64,000 bases of DNA from assembly GCA_963965975.1 (NCBI GenBank), contig OZ014421.1, positions 3,027,001-3,091,000 on the forward strand, given 5' to 3'. Made by a program: the position numbers and the translations under genes. Every line of letters starts with the position of its first letter. Position 1 is the stretch's first letter. The notes beneath the pieces were generated by a model. The model searched no databases, was not told the DNA's origin, and saw only the letters and a list, made by a program, of their open reading frames with translations. This document shows, one piece after another, positions 1 to 10,878 of this stretch. The stretch comes from Xestospongia bergquistia. Taxonomy: Eukaryota > Porifera > Demospongiae > Haplosclerida > Petrosiidae.

Positions 1-1498
1 ATCCATTCCAAATAAAGTAATGCGTTGGTACTTGTTGATATTACTAAGTGTATAAAGATGAAGACAGTTTACCTGGTAAGGATAGCTTTAATTTATTGTC
101 CAAGAATTCATATATGATATCATGTGAAGTCTTGTTTTTACAATAAAATTACTAGTATCTCTCTAGGATATAAACTTCTTTATTATGAATCACATACATA
201 GGCCAAATTTCTTTAACTGTGCATATTTTGCAAAAATTTATAGTAAACAAAAAGTGACTGAAATTTTAAAGTGTATTGGTGAATGGAGTATCAGATGAGT
301 TAGGAATAATAGGATTTAGTAGATAAAAGGGCTAATACCTCAACAGAGGATAAAGATATAACATCAGAACATCACACAAAGATTGTGGTGATGCTTTGTC
401 CAAGCAAACAAAGAATAGGATAGAGCCTTTTAAACATTTTGTAACTTATTACTACAACTATCTCTTGCACTTACTTAAAACACGTGATGAATATAAATAA
501 GAGGTCATCTCTACTATCAAAGGTACTCATGGTTGGTAATGAGTAGAATAAAATGACAAACTTGAAGTGAGAGCTGGACAGACATTTGTGAGTAGTAATA
601 ACAAGACATGTAGTAAAGAGGATGTGTTGAGGTGTCACATGGATACATTGTATTTTACATAATACCTCTTTGTATCTATAAATTCTGTTGACAGTAATTC
701 AACAGCTACATTCCATATTCCTTGACACAACATATTTATTGAAATTGTTAAGACAGTTAATGTTATATCATGATATTAATTTCAATATAGAAACTATTAT
801 GTACTTTTGAAAATGTTATGTCTGACCATAACACAAGAAATTAGTGTTATATTGTCTGTTTATGCTGTTAATTATCATAATATTACAAAGTATCACAACA
901 TACTTCTACATTTAGACATATAAAGTTTTTCTTGTTTATCTTCCATAACCAATAGACATCAGCAAATTCCTATGTTACTTAGTTATTTTAACTAAAAATT
1001 TCTACAGTAGAATTATCTTATAAAATGAGATCCTATTGCAGGTTGCTTCTTTAAGGAAAGTTTATGAGAAGTAATTACTACGTTTATTATCATTAGCACT
1101 GTTTGTTAATAACAATGTCAACAACTAGCATCAATTATTCTTCTTATTATGATTCTTTCCCATACACTTACTTCTCTGATTTGGTTTAATTTGTGTCTGT
1201 AGTAATAGTTATGTTCCTTTGGTGCATGTATGAAGTATTGTATACAGTTAATACCAGTGCTTCATATCTAGCGGTGATTGAAATTGTGTTAGTATTAACC
1301 ATGCAGCAATGCAATATTATTTATAATAGAATGTCAACTTGATTTCACAAATTACAGCTAATAATAATTATATTTAATTAAGCTAATTTTGATATCTACA
1401 ATGCCATATTAAATAACTTAAATGATTTTAACCTCATGTAATGCCTAAAGACAAACATTTTCTCTAATTACTCTAATTTATATCAAATTATTCCTTAG
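1..1498. other. AT-rich intronic or intergenic DNA, no gene seen
   Basis: No ankyrin-type exon, long ORF or recognisable repeat was found here. Because the first visible exon of gene A at 1499 starts in phase 0 with an acceptor and no start codon, this stretch is most likely the end of an intron whose upstream exons lie outside the window. Confidence 0.5.
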
Positions 1499-4400
1499 GA
1501 TGGAAATACTCCGTTGATGTTAGCATGTAAGTATGCACGACTGAATGCAGCTGAGTTATTATTAGAGCAAGGAGCAGATGTGAATATTATTAATAATGTA
1601 AGTTAATGTGTTATCTTTACATTAATTAAATGTATGAGCAATTTCATTACTGAGTTATGTTATGACAACATAATCAAATAATTTCAAATTTAGCAGATTT
1701 TTATGTGAATATATAATTATTTCTGATTTAAATGAAGAGGAATATCGCAAATAGTTTTTGTGATTGTCATCACAGCTAATGTATGGATTTAAAAGAATGT
1801 ATGAAAACTTTTTGTATGAAATTTATGAAAATTCCAGGAAGCTTAGATGATAAATATGTAATAAACAAGACATGTTTAGCAAATTCATATAATCATTCAT
1901 TAAAATATGTTTCTAGGATATTAATAGTCTTATGAAATGTAATTAGCTATGCAAAAAACATTAATTAAAAAAGGTTAATATAATTATTAAGTTATCATTG
2001 TAAATTATTATGTTTTCTTTATAAATGAAAGTGTACTAGCTAGCTGTCTTTTCTTAGAATGGTGACACAGTTACTACATTAGCCAAAAAGAATGCCAACA
2101 ACTTTCCCCAACGGCTATTGAATCTAATTGATGAAATCAATGGTAAAAATTTACTATATATGATTTGCTTTATTAATATTATGTTTTAGACAAAAGTATT
2201 TTATTACAAGCACTTGATGAAGGTTATGTCATTTTATCAATTATAAAATTGTTGCTGGCTGGTCCTCCTGCTGTTGGCAAAACATCCTTCAAGCATCTTC
2301 TCTTTAATTGGGAACCACCTCGTTATCATAACAGCACAGCTATTGCTGATCGACCAATTAGAGCTGCTGAAAGAATAGCTAAACTTGATGGTGCCAAAAG
2401 CTGGGAAATGGTTACAACAAAAAAGCTTATGGAAATGTTAGCAGAAGATATTCGTATCCAAGCAAGTTTGAATACTACAGTAAATTCTGCAGTTGAATCC
2501 AATATGATGAAGAATATTGATAGATCATTGATAATCACAGATGACAAGAGCATAACAGAAGATTCGTCTAGTCAAGCAACACTGTCAGATATTTCTCATC
2601 AGTCTACAAACCAGGAGTCATCAGTAAAAGTTGCTGAAAGTTCTGTTTTGTCTGATATACACAGCAAGAATGCACAGACAACATATTCTTTTGAAACCAA
2701 TGAAGACCTAATAGTTAAAAATACAATGGCATTGGAAAACCAACAGCTACCATCATCCACTAAACATGACAATGCTGTTGTAACAGATGATAGTTCTCAT
2801 CAACAACAATTACCTCTATCTGAATCTTTCATTGTAGATAATGATGTTTCATTTGACACAGCTACTAAGAAAGAAAGTATTCTAGAACTCACTAAAGATA
2901 TTTTAGGTGCAATGAGAGGTACACCATCTCAACAACTCACTGAATCAACCTGGATATATGTGCTTGATAGTGGTGGTCAACCACAATTTGCTGATGTCTC
3001 AAGGGCTTTTGTCCGTGGCAATACAGTCATTGTGATTGTGCACAAGTTGACAGATAAACTGTCAAGTAAGCCAATCTTCCAATATTCAATTGATGGTAAG
3101 CCACTAACCCAGCCTAAGGAGCTTAGGATGACCAATCTTCAGCTCATTACTACATATGTCCGTTCCATCTCATCAGCTAAGCTTGCACCCATTGATGGAG
3201 AAGATGACGAGTCATTGCCTACTTTTATTATTGTTGGTACTTATGAAGACAAAATGAAAGGTTTGGGAAAGCTATTTTATGAATCGCTAAAGTATAAGAA
3301 TGCCAAGCTTCTATCAGCTCTACAACAATACAAAGATCAGGTGATATTCTATAATGAAGCTGAGCAAGAGCTTATCTTTCCCATTAATAATATGTGCTTA
3401 AAGAATCGAGAAGTATTGTCATCACGTATTAGAACATATGTTACAGGTAATAAGAAAGCAGTCATTAGGAAGAAAGTTCCTATTCGTTGGTATGTCTTGG
3501 AGTCAAATATTAAAAATGAAGGAGCCACAAAAGGCCATGGTATTGTATCAAGAGCTCAAAGTGAAGACATTGGACAGACATTAGGAATGAACAAGGCTCA
3601 ATTATTTACTGCTGTCTCCTTTTTCAAATCACTCTCCGTCTTTCTCCATTTCAAAACATATTCACAACTTATCTTCACGAATCCTCAGTACTTTCTAGAT
3701 GCCCTCTCTTCTATTGTTCGTCTATCATTTGTTGACTTTCCTGAAAAGTTGTTAAGAAAAGGAAAAATTATGCCTCCAGATGCTCATCGTAGGCTACGAC
3801 AAGAAGGCTTGTTTACTGAAGATTTGTTAGACCTCATTTCTATTCAATTTGCTCCAGGTCTCTTTGAAAAGGCTGATCTATTACATCTGCTGAATGATTT
3901 ATTTATTATAGCAAAAGTACAACGCGATAATAAGATATATTACTTCATTCCTAGTGCTTTGCCACCTAAGGAGTTGACCGACCAAGACAAGAGAAATTTT
4001 GCTTGTACGTGTGAGCCTTTGGCCTTAACATTTCAGTGTGAAGTTGTACCTCAGGTGAATGAGTTTATTTTATTAGTGTATTCATATTGATATACTCATT
4101 TTAGGGTTTATTTCCTGCTACTGTAGTCGCATTACTCAATAGAAAAGACCCTCCCCTATTTACTCTTGAATGTATGACTCCACAGTTTCCCTGTCAGCTT
4201 CGTTTTGCTGTTAAGTTACATTCAAAGGAACCCCGTGGTTCATTACTTCTGGTTGATACAATGCTGTGGATGGAGATCTATTGGACTGGTGATCATGAAG
4301 AGTGCTCAGGTTTGAGATCTGTTGTAACTACAGCCATTACCTCTTGTGCTGAACCTCTTGTGTATTCTGAATCAGCTTTAAAATGTAATTTTGCTTTTCT

Positions 4401-5247
4401 CTGCGATCAAAAACACCAGATCCAGCAAGGTATGCCTTCCATTCATCTGGCTGCAGTTACAATTAATAAGAAAAAAATAGCTAAAGTATCTTGTACAATA
4501 CAAGATTTGCCACCAGTTGAGCTAAATGACAGATGTAAAATGTGGATGGAAGGAGTAGGTTAGTAATTATTTGTAATTTCTATCTAGTTAGTAAAATATC
4601 TTTGTTAGTAGACAATGAGACAATAAACAGCAGTGATACAGGTTCAGGTACTTATAAAATACAGTCAAAATTAGGTGAGACTGCACTGTATCATATCCTG
4701 ACATTTCACAATGAATAACATACAAGTTGAAGGCCTTAAATATTAAATATTATATACTAATAACATTACTTTAGATCCATGTGGTGACTCTCTAATTACT
4801 GAAAGTGAAACTATAGCTGACAATTCAATAAGTATTGGTAAGATTTGAGGTTCTAAAGAAACTTTTATTACAATTATTGTTTACAAATTAATGTAGTAAC
4901 ATTTTTGTTAAAGCTATAATGAAAACAAATCTTTATAATTATTTGCATTTGTTTTATTGACTATAGAAAACAAATTAGACCTCATTCGTTTACTTTTTCC
5001 TATTGCTCATAAGTGGAGAAAAATTGGGGAGGCTCTAAGTATCAAAAATGGAGATTTAGAAAACCTACTTACTGAAAGAAGTGATAATGCAGACAGACTC
5101 TCTGCAGTCATTCAGATATGGTTTGACCAAAAAACAAGTCCAGTTAAATGGAGTACAATAAGAACTGCAGTTGAATTACCACCAGTTAATGAGCCTAGTA
5201 TAGCTGAAAGTATTCTGGAGAAATGTAAATCAATTAAACAAAATTGA
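1499..5247 (+). CDS. Gene A: ankyrin - Roc/COR GTPase - death-domain protein (5' end outside window)
   Basis: Seven phase-compatible exons are visible: 1499-1597 (one 33-residue ankyrin repeat), 2058-2142 (final partial ankyrin repeat), 2190-4054 (Roc-COR), 4105-4558 (rest of COR), 4612-4674 and 4775-4837 (21-residue linkers), and 4967-5247 (death domain, stop TGA). They give 969 codons plus stop. The Roc part shows Walker A GPPAVGKTS (about 2261), G3-like DSGGQ (2966) and G4-like VGTYEDK. COR follows with RWYVLE and LGM motifs. The C-terminal domain has the death-fold pattern of W, LG-like and IxxWF-type positions. Family knowledge: ROCO proteins are nucleotide-switch scaffolds, and death domains recruit partners through homotypic contacts. 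The combination resembles DAPK1 without its kinase; a kinase could lie upstream, outside view. About 229 residues separate G1 from G3, far more than in a compact small GTPase. A Gypsy element begins 197 bp after the stop. Confidence 0.85.
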
Positions 5248-5444
5248 GTTTTTATGGTCTTTCTTTACATGCACATGCATTCTTTTCATTAATAGTCACA
5301 TTTTACTATTTGTTTACTAGATTTACTCATTAGAATAAGTTTTTTAATTAAAAGAGATCATGAAATGTTTTGTACATAATTTGTTGGGATTATTTCTATA
5401 TTTACTTCAACAATACTTATATGTGTATTTTCTCAAGTTGTAAT

Positions 5445-5689
5445 TGTGATATCTTGTTAACTTCACGTAGATATCAACTTAAAGTGTGTATATTTTTATT
5501 ATAATTTTATAATGGGAGAACAATAAAGAAGACTGTTACAACAACATAAGAGAGTAACTTAAATACAAGTAGGATAAACAGTGTTAACAAAAAGGTGTGA
5601 ACACTAAAAGATTAACAACTAATAAACCAATACATAAGTGTCAATAACACAAATTAACAAGTCTATTAAATTGTAGTTAACATACTACA
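5445..5689 (-). repeat. 3' LTR of the Gypsy element (left copy)
   Basis: This 245-bp repeat matches 9609-9853 base for base as far as can be read. On the plus strand it contains an AATAAA hexamer near 5522, which lies downstream of gene A and could serve that gene as a poly(A) signal (inference). Confidence 0.93.
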
Positions 5690-5700
5690 TTCCTCCCCAA
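5690..5700 (-). other. Polypurine tract of the Gypsy element
   Basis: On the minus strand the bases directly before the 3' LTR read TTGGGGAGGAA, the expected purine-rich primer for plus-strand DNA synthesis. Confidence 0.75.
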
Positions 5701-5705
5701 TTAAC

Positions 5706-5906
5706 TTAAGTAGTTACTGCTGTTGGGGTTACATGATCATAATAAGTAAGTCTTTCAGGTGGTCTGCGATTACGAGTAGGATACCGAGATTCTTCTTGAA
5801 CTAGTTGAGGTGCTTCTGTTCTGGGCTGTGATGGTAACATCATGAATGCATCATCCATAACATTATTAGGTGGGTAAACTACCATTCCATTTCCTAAGAT
5901 GGTCAA
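5706..5906 (-). CDS. C-terminal tail of Gypsy pol in a second frame
   Basis: A 66-residue ORF overlaps the end of the long gag-pol ORF in another frame. Its middle contains SRYPTRNRRPPERLTYY, a basic and proline-rich tail typical of the very C-terminus of Gypsy integrases of this kind. Because this tail normally continues the pol frame, a small frameshift near 5870-5910 probably separates it from the main ORF here. Alternatively the protein really ends at 5866 and the tail is unused. Confidence 0.5.
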   Translation of the reverse strand: MTILGNGMVVYPPNNVMDDAFMMLPSQPRTEAPQLVQEESRYPTRNRRPPERLTYYDHVTPTAVTT

Positions 5907-8900
5907 TATGTCTTTTCCAACGTAATCCTTGTTTTAGTTCAATTAAATAGGTTAGTGGCCCTAATCTCTTAACAATAACTCCTGGTATCCATTTTTCTCC
6001 TTGACGAAAATTTCTTGCCACTACGTTTTGTCCTACAATCATTTCTCTTGATGTAGAATGGCGATCGTGGTGTCTTGCTTGTTCAGCTTGTTTTTCCATA
6101 ACTCTTTCTTTAGGGTTAGGTTTAAGCAGATCAAATCGAGATCGTAAACTTCTGTTAAGAAACATCATACATGGTGCTCTATTCGTAGTAGCGTGTGGCG
6201 TTGTACGGTATCTAAAAAGAAAGTTAGCCAGGCGATGCTGGAAACTTCTGTTACCGTTTGTGCTAGCTTTCATAGCTTGTTTGAAAGTTTGGACAAAGCG
6301 TTCTGCTAAGCCATTTGATGACGGATGATAGAGTGAGCAGCGAATATGCTTCACACCGTTTTCTTTGAGAAAGGTGCAAAATTCTTCAGACGTAAATTGT
6401 GGTCCACTGTCTGAGACCAGTTGCTGAGGTAAACCATAAGATGAGAATAATCTTCGTAAGGTAGCTATGGTTGCTGGTACGGTAGTACTCGACATTTCAA
6501 ACACTTCAGGCCATTTAGAGTGTGCGTCAACTACTATCAAGAACATCTTTCCTTGAAATGGACCTGCGAAGTCAATATGGATTCTGTTCCACGGTGATGT
6601 AGGCCATGTCCAAGGATGAAGTGGGGCTACTGCCGGTGCATGCTTATGGCTTTGACATGCTAGACATGATTTAGCGAGGTCCTCAATATCTTTATCAAGG
6701 CCTGGCCACCACACATAGCTTCTTGCAAGACTTTTCATTCTTGACATGCCTATGTGCTCATTGTGTAGCTCTTCTAATACATAGTTTTGAAATTTCTTTG
6801 GAATAATTACACGTATTCCCCACATTATACAATCTCCTTCCAGCGTTAATTCCTGACTTCTTGTACTGAAGGGTTTCAGTTCATGTGGAATTACTCTTGG
6901 CCATTCACCTCTAGTGTAAGTCAGAACTTTACTAAGAACTGGGTCATTCCTTGTCGCAGTTTCAATCTGCACTGCCGTGACTGGCAATGTTTGTATCTGT
7001 GATAAATTGAAAATTGTAGGTTCTCTAGAAGAGACAACAGCATCTTCTCTAGAGTCTGGTAATGGTAGTCGAGACAATCCATCTGCATTAGCATGAGTGA
7101 GTGTCGACTTGTACTCAATGTTAAACTGGTAGGCTGATAAGAGAATTGCCCATCGTTGTAAACATGCTGCTGCTAGTGGAGGTATTCCCTTTTTGGCTCC
7201 AAATATTGCCGTGAGTGGTTTGTGATCTGTGTAAAGAGTGAACTTACGCCCATAGAGGTATTGATGGAACTTTTTCACTCCATAGATAAGAGATAGGGCT
7301 TCCTTCTCTAACTGTGCATAGTTTCTCTCACTTGATGAAAGTGTCCTCGAGGCAAATGCAATTGGTCGTTCACTTCCATCTTGTAAAGTATGAGAGATGA
7401 CGGCTCCAATACCGTATGCAGAAGCATCCCCTGCAAGTGAAAGAGGTAAAGTAGGGTCATAATGAACTAATACCTGGGATGTAGTTAAGGCCTTCTTTGC
7501 TTCCTGGAAAGCTTCTGAACATTCAGACGTCCACTGCCACTTACAGTTGTGTTGTAGCAAGTTATTCAGTGGGTGGATGATAGTGGCTAGATTAGGTATG
7601 AACTTTCCGTAATAGTTTAACAGTCCGAGAAAAGATCGGAGCTCTTGGATATTTCTCGGTTCTGGAGCTTGAACAATTGCTTCGAGCTTACTATTTGTAG
7701 TATGCAAACCCTCTGCATCAATCTTGTGACCCAAATATTCCACAGAATTCTGTAGAATCTCACACTTGGCCTTCTTGATGTGGATGTTGTACTTCTGTAG
7801 CTGTTTGAATACTGAAGCAAGATTGCACAAGTGGTCTTGATCGTCTTTACCAGTCACTAGAATGTCGTCAATGTAACATATGACGTTGGGTATATTTTGA
7901 AGGATAGTATCCATAAGCCTTTGAAAAATAGCTGGCGCTGATGCCACCCCAAATGGTAAGCGAGTATACTGGTAAAGTCCTTTATGTGTGTTAATAGTCA
8001 CATATTTTCTTGATTCGTTGTCTAGTGTAAGTTGTTGGTAGGCTTGAGACAGATCCAATTTCGTAAATTTCTTTCCACCAGCCAATGTAGCAAATAAGTC
8101 TTCTGGTTTAGGGAGTGGATACTGGTCCACCTCCATCACTTGGTTGATTGTGACTTTATAGTCACCACAGATGCGGTACTTTCCATCTTTCTTGGGTACT
8201 GGGACTATTGGTGATGCCCAATCACTGTGGTCTACTTTAACAATTGCACCGATGGCTTCAAGTCGATCTAGTTCTTCTTCAATAGCCGTTTTAATAGCAA
8301 ACGGAACTGGTCGGGGTTTGTAAAATCGTGGAGTTGCATCCTTTCTGATGCGAAGCTTTGCCTGATATGAAGTAATAGTTCCCAAGTCTTCTTTAAACAA
8401 ATTGGCATAACGTTCCAGCAGGTTCTGTAGATTAGTATCTTGTACTGCTGTTACTGCAGCAATTCTTTTCCAATCTAAGGGGATACAGTTCAACCAGTTT
8501 CTTCCTAATAAACTGGGACCATTTCCTTTAACAACGATTAAAGTGAGCATTTCTTTTTGTTCACCATACTCCACATTTACTTCTATCTTCCCTAGGACTT
8601 TCATTTGTTCCTTTGTATACGTTTTTAAGGTCACGTTGGACGGTTGAACTTTCATTCTCGGTAGCAATTTCTTCATTGTTGCCTCAGATATTAGGGAGAC
8701 TGCTGCACTCGTGTCAACCTCAATCGTCAGAGGCTTATTATTTATTAGCAGCTCTATTGTGATTGGTCTAGTAGACTTTTCTCCAATTGTTAACAGCTGA
8801 TGATCCTCTGCATCACTATCCTTTGAGTCCACATACTTTGTCCATGGATTACGTCTATTTGCATTTGATTTAGCCGGCTTTGATCGGCAAACTGTTGCAA

Positions 8901-9585
8901 TGTGCCCTTTCTTGCCACAGTTGTGACATTTGGCATCTAGAAATTTACATTCTTTCGCCGTGTGATTTTGCTTACCACATCGATAGCAGGCTTCTCTTCC
9001 CCCTTTATCTTTGGGTTTCTGGGAGGGCCGTGTTATCTTTTGGACTATCCCGTCTCCTCCTTGTAGAGACTTCGAGTTTTTGTCTGCCGCTTCCATTCCT
9101 TGGGCGAGATCATAACCTTTCGCAAATGTTAAATTGTCCTCTGTTAGCAATCTTTTTTGAATGCTTTCACTTCTCAGCCCACATACGAGTCTATCCCGTA
9201 GTGCGTCATTTAGCTGCTCGCCAAAGGCGCAGTGGGTAGCTAGCCGACGTAGTTCGGCTATGTACTGTGCCAGCGATTCTCCGACTGCTTGATTTCGACG
9301 ATAAAAATGGAACCTTTCTGCAATGACTATCGGCTTTGGCTGAAAATGTGTCGTGAGTGCACTCACAAGGTCCTCATAGGACTTGTCTTGTGGCCTTTCT
9401 GGTGCCGTGAGACTGCGTAGTAAAGAGTAATTCTTCGCTCCAATTACGCTAAGGAATACTGCTACTTGCTTCTCTTCTGCAATAGAGTTAGCTTGGAAAT
9501 AGAGACTTGCACATTCCAAATAGGCAGCAATCGTTTCTGATTCAGGTTGAAACTCCTGAAGTTGCCCAAAAGTAGACCTTGCCAT
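5866..9585 (-). CDS. Gypsy gag-pol polyprotein
   Basis: The ORF is open from inside the LTR, but the ATG at 9585 is preferred because it lies just after the primer-binding site; this gives 1239 residues. Domains in order: gag; two CCHC zinc knuckles (about 200-213 and 220-233); an aspartic protease with DTSA (291-294) where DTGA or DSGA is usual; reverse transcriptase with YIDD (571-574); RNase H with an active-site Asp near 720 and TDHK at 786; an integrase zinc finger H941, H944, C974, C977; and an integrase core D1005, D1059, E1095. No internal stop interrupts it, so the copy may still be active unless the DTSA protease or the 3' frameshift disables it. Gag and pol share one frame, with no separate gag stop. 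Confidence 0.92.
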   Translation of the reverse strand: MARSTFGQLQEFQPESETIAAYLECASLYFQANSIAEEKQVAVFLSVIGAKNYSLLRSLTAPERPQDKSYEDLVSALTTHFQPKPIVIAERFHFYRRNQAVGESLAQYIAELRRLATHCAFGEQLNDALRDRLVCGLRSESIQKRLLTEDNLTFAKGYDLAQGMEAADKNSKSLQGGDGIVQKITRPSQKPKDKGGREACYRCGKQNHTAKECKFLDAKCHNCGKKGHIATVCRSKPAKSNANRRNPWTKYVDSKDSDAEDHQLLTIGEKSTRPITIELLINNKPLTIEVDTSAAVSLISEATMKKLLPRMKVQPSNVTLKTYTKEQMKVLGKIEVNVEYGEQKEMLTLIVVKGNGPSLLGRNWLNCIPLDWKRIAAVTAVQDTNLQNLLERYANLFKEDLGTITSYQAKLRIRKDATPRFYKPRPVPFAIKTAIEEELDRLEAIGAIVKVDHSDWASPIVPVPKKDGKYRICGDYKVTINQVMEVDQYPLPKPEDLFATLAGGKKFTKLDLSQAYQQLTLDNESRKYVTINTHKGLYQYTRLPFGVASAPAIFQRLMDTILQNIPNVICYIDDILVTGKDDQDHLCNLASVFKQLQKYNIHIKKAKCEILQNSVEYLGHKIDAEGLHTTNSKLEAIVQAPEPRNIQELRSFLGLLNYYGKFIPNLATIIHPLNNLLQHNCKWQWTSECSEAFQEAKKALTTSQVLVHYDPTLPLSLAGDASAYGIGAVISHTLQDGSERPIAFASRTLSSSERNYAQLEKEALSLIYGVKKFHQYLYGRKFTLYTDHKPLTAIFGAKKGIPPLAAACLQRWAILLSAYQFNIEYKSTLTHANADGLSRLPLPDSREDAVVSSREPTIFNLSQIQTLPVTAVQIETATRNDPVLSKVLTYTRGEWPRVIPHELKPFSTRSQELTLEGDCIMWGIRVIIPKKFQNYVLEELHNEHIGMSRMKSLARSYVWWPGLDKDIEDLAKSCLACQSHKHAPAVAPLHPWTWPTSPWNRIHIDFAGPFQGKMFLIVVDAHSKWPEVFEMSSTTVPATIATLRRLFSSYGLPQQLVSDSGPQFTSEEFCTFLKENGVKHIRCSLYHPSSNGLAERFVQTFKQAMKASTNGNRSFQHRLANFLFRYRTTPHATTNRAPCMMFLNRSLRSRFDLLKPNPKERVMEKQAEQARHHDRHSTSREMIVGQNVVARNFRQGEKWIPGVIVKRLGPLTYLIELKQGLRWKRHIDHLRKWNGSLPT

Positions 9586-9588
9586 ATC

Positions 9589-9606
9589 CACAAACCCTCG
9601 TCGCCA
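9589..9606 (-). other. Candidate tRNA primer-binding site
   Basis: Two bases inside the 5' LTR the minus strand reads TGGCGACGAGGG, beginning with the TGG that pairs with the CCA end of a tRNA. The tRNA was not identified. Confidence 0.55.
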
Positions 9607-9608
9607 GT

Positions 9609-9853
9609 TGTGATATCTTGTTAACTTCACGTAGATATCAACTTAAAGTGTGTATATTTTTATTATAATTTTATAATGGGAGAACAATAAAGAAGACTGT
9701 TACAACAACATAAGAGAGTAACTTAAATACAAGTAGGATAAACAGTGTTAACAAAAAGGTGTGAACACTAAAAGATTAACAACTAATAAACCAATACATA
9801 AGTGTCAATAACACAAATTAACAAGTCTATTAAATTGTAGTTAACATACTACA
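9609..9853 (-). repeat. 5' LTR of the Gypsy element (right copy)
   Basis: Second 245-bp LTR, no difference from 5445-5689 seen by eye. In the minus-strand sense it carries the promoter region; the gag ATG lies 24 bp inside the element. Confidence 0.93.
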
Positions 9854-9858
9854 GTAAT

Positions 9859-10878
9859 AATATGTACAAAACTCTTTTAGATTATGTTGTTTTTGGTTAA
9901 CTAAAATTTAATGTATTTGCTACTAAACTTTAAGTATCACCACATTAACATTTATATGTTATTTTAACAACACTTTGTTCTTTATTCTTTTTTCCTAATT
10001 TCCCTTCTATTATATATTCTGACTTGACCCAGGTATCCAAGTAAGGACTACTTGAGTTATTTCTGTCATTTTGACATTTTAAAATCATCATGAATTATAC
10101 ATAACACTAAATTTGTTGATACCCTTGATAAACGCTTGTGTTGTTAAAGTAAGAATATATAAGCGAAAAAAAAATTGGCTACTACAAAAAATTAACTTTG
10201 GATTTAATGCTTCCACCCACAAACGATATTAAATCAGAGAGACTGTCTGGCTTCGCCAACACAGCTAGAACGTGCACACCTTGGAAACTATCTTGTTCAC
10301 AAAGGTGTTCTGAACAGTTCTCTGAATTGGAAACTGGCTTGGAAATTTTCCGGAAACTTCCAGGAAAGGGATAAATGTGCACAGTGTTTTTATTGTGAGC
10401 ACGCTCAGTTCCCAAACTGTTGCACGCTAGTGCACACTCCATGGCCACTCTGTCTTCCAAGTTAATAATTATTGCGATTAACTAATTAAATTAAGTTTAT
10501 TAACAAAATTTAATCATTTTATTAATTTTGTCCAATTACAATAACTTGTTCAACAGCATCTAAGAAAATGATAAGTAAAATTTAACCAAATGCTACACAT
10601 TTAACTTACTGCTAACTCAAATGATTTCCTAGTGTTTATGAAACTTTCTAAAGCAAGGTAAAAAGTTAATAAACATTTTACACAACTTACCATTTTGATA
10701 CAAAGTAACAATTACCTTTTATGTATTAACTATCAAAGCAAGGTAATTTAATTCAAACACAACACAACTTACCACTATTTAACAAATATATAAAGATGAT
10801 TAAATACCAACATTCCAATAACTGAAGAATTGATTACACTAGCTATTAGCTGTTCAAAGCCTAAAAACAGTCAAAATT
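9859..10878. other. AT-rich spacer with a GC-richer island
   Basis: Mostly low-complexity AT-rich DNA. About 10195-10455 is less AT-rich and holds a 92-residue minus-strand ORF (10182-10460) without a recognisable domain. It may be an outer part of the neighbouring two-gene transposon, but no terminal repeat could be found. Confidence 0.4.

Larger units (their letters stand above)
5440..9858 (-). mobile_element. Ty3/Gypsy LTR retrotransposon, apparently recent insertion
   Basis: The element proper is 5445-9853, minus strand, bounded by 245-bp LTRs that look identical by eye and begin and end TG...CA. The 5-bp target duplication GTAAT is at 5440-5444 and 9854-9858. A polypurine tract lies inside the 3' LTR (5690-5700) and a primer-binding-site candidate inside the 5' LTR (9589-9606). 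The single large ORF between them carries gag and pol in the order protease, reverse transcriptase, RNase H, integrase, which is the Ty3/Gypsy order. It lies antisense to gene A, 197 bp beyond its stop codon. Confidence 0.93.

Noticed and set aside
8880..9239. 119-residue plus-strand ORF inside the Gypsy gag
   Set aside because: Antisense shadow of the gag and zinc-knuckle coding sequence.
10182..10460. 92-residue minus-strand ORF
   Set aside because: No domain, no splice context and no homologue within the window. The region is less AT-rich, which alone lengthens chance ORFs.
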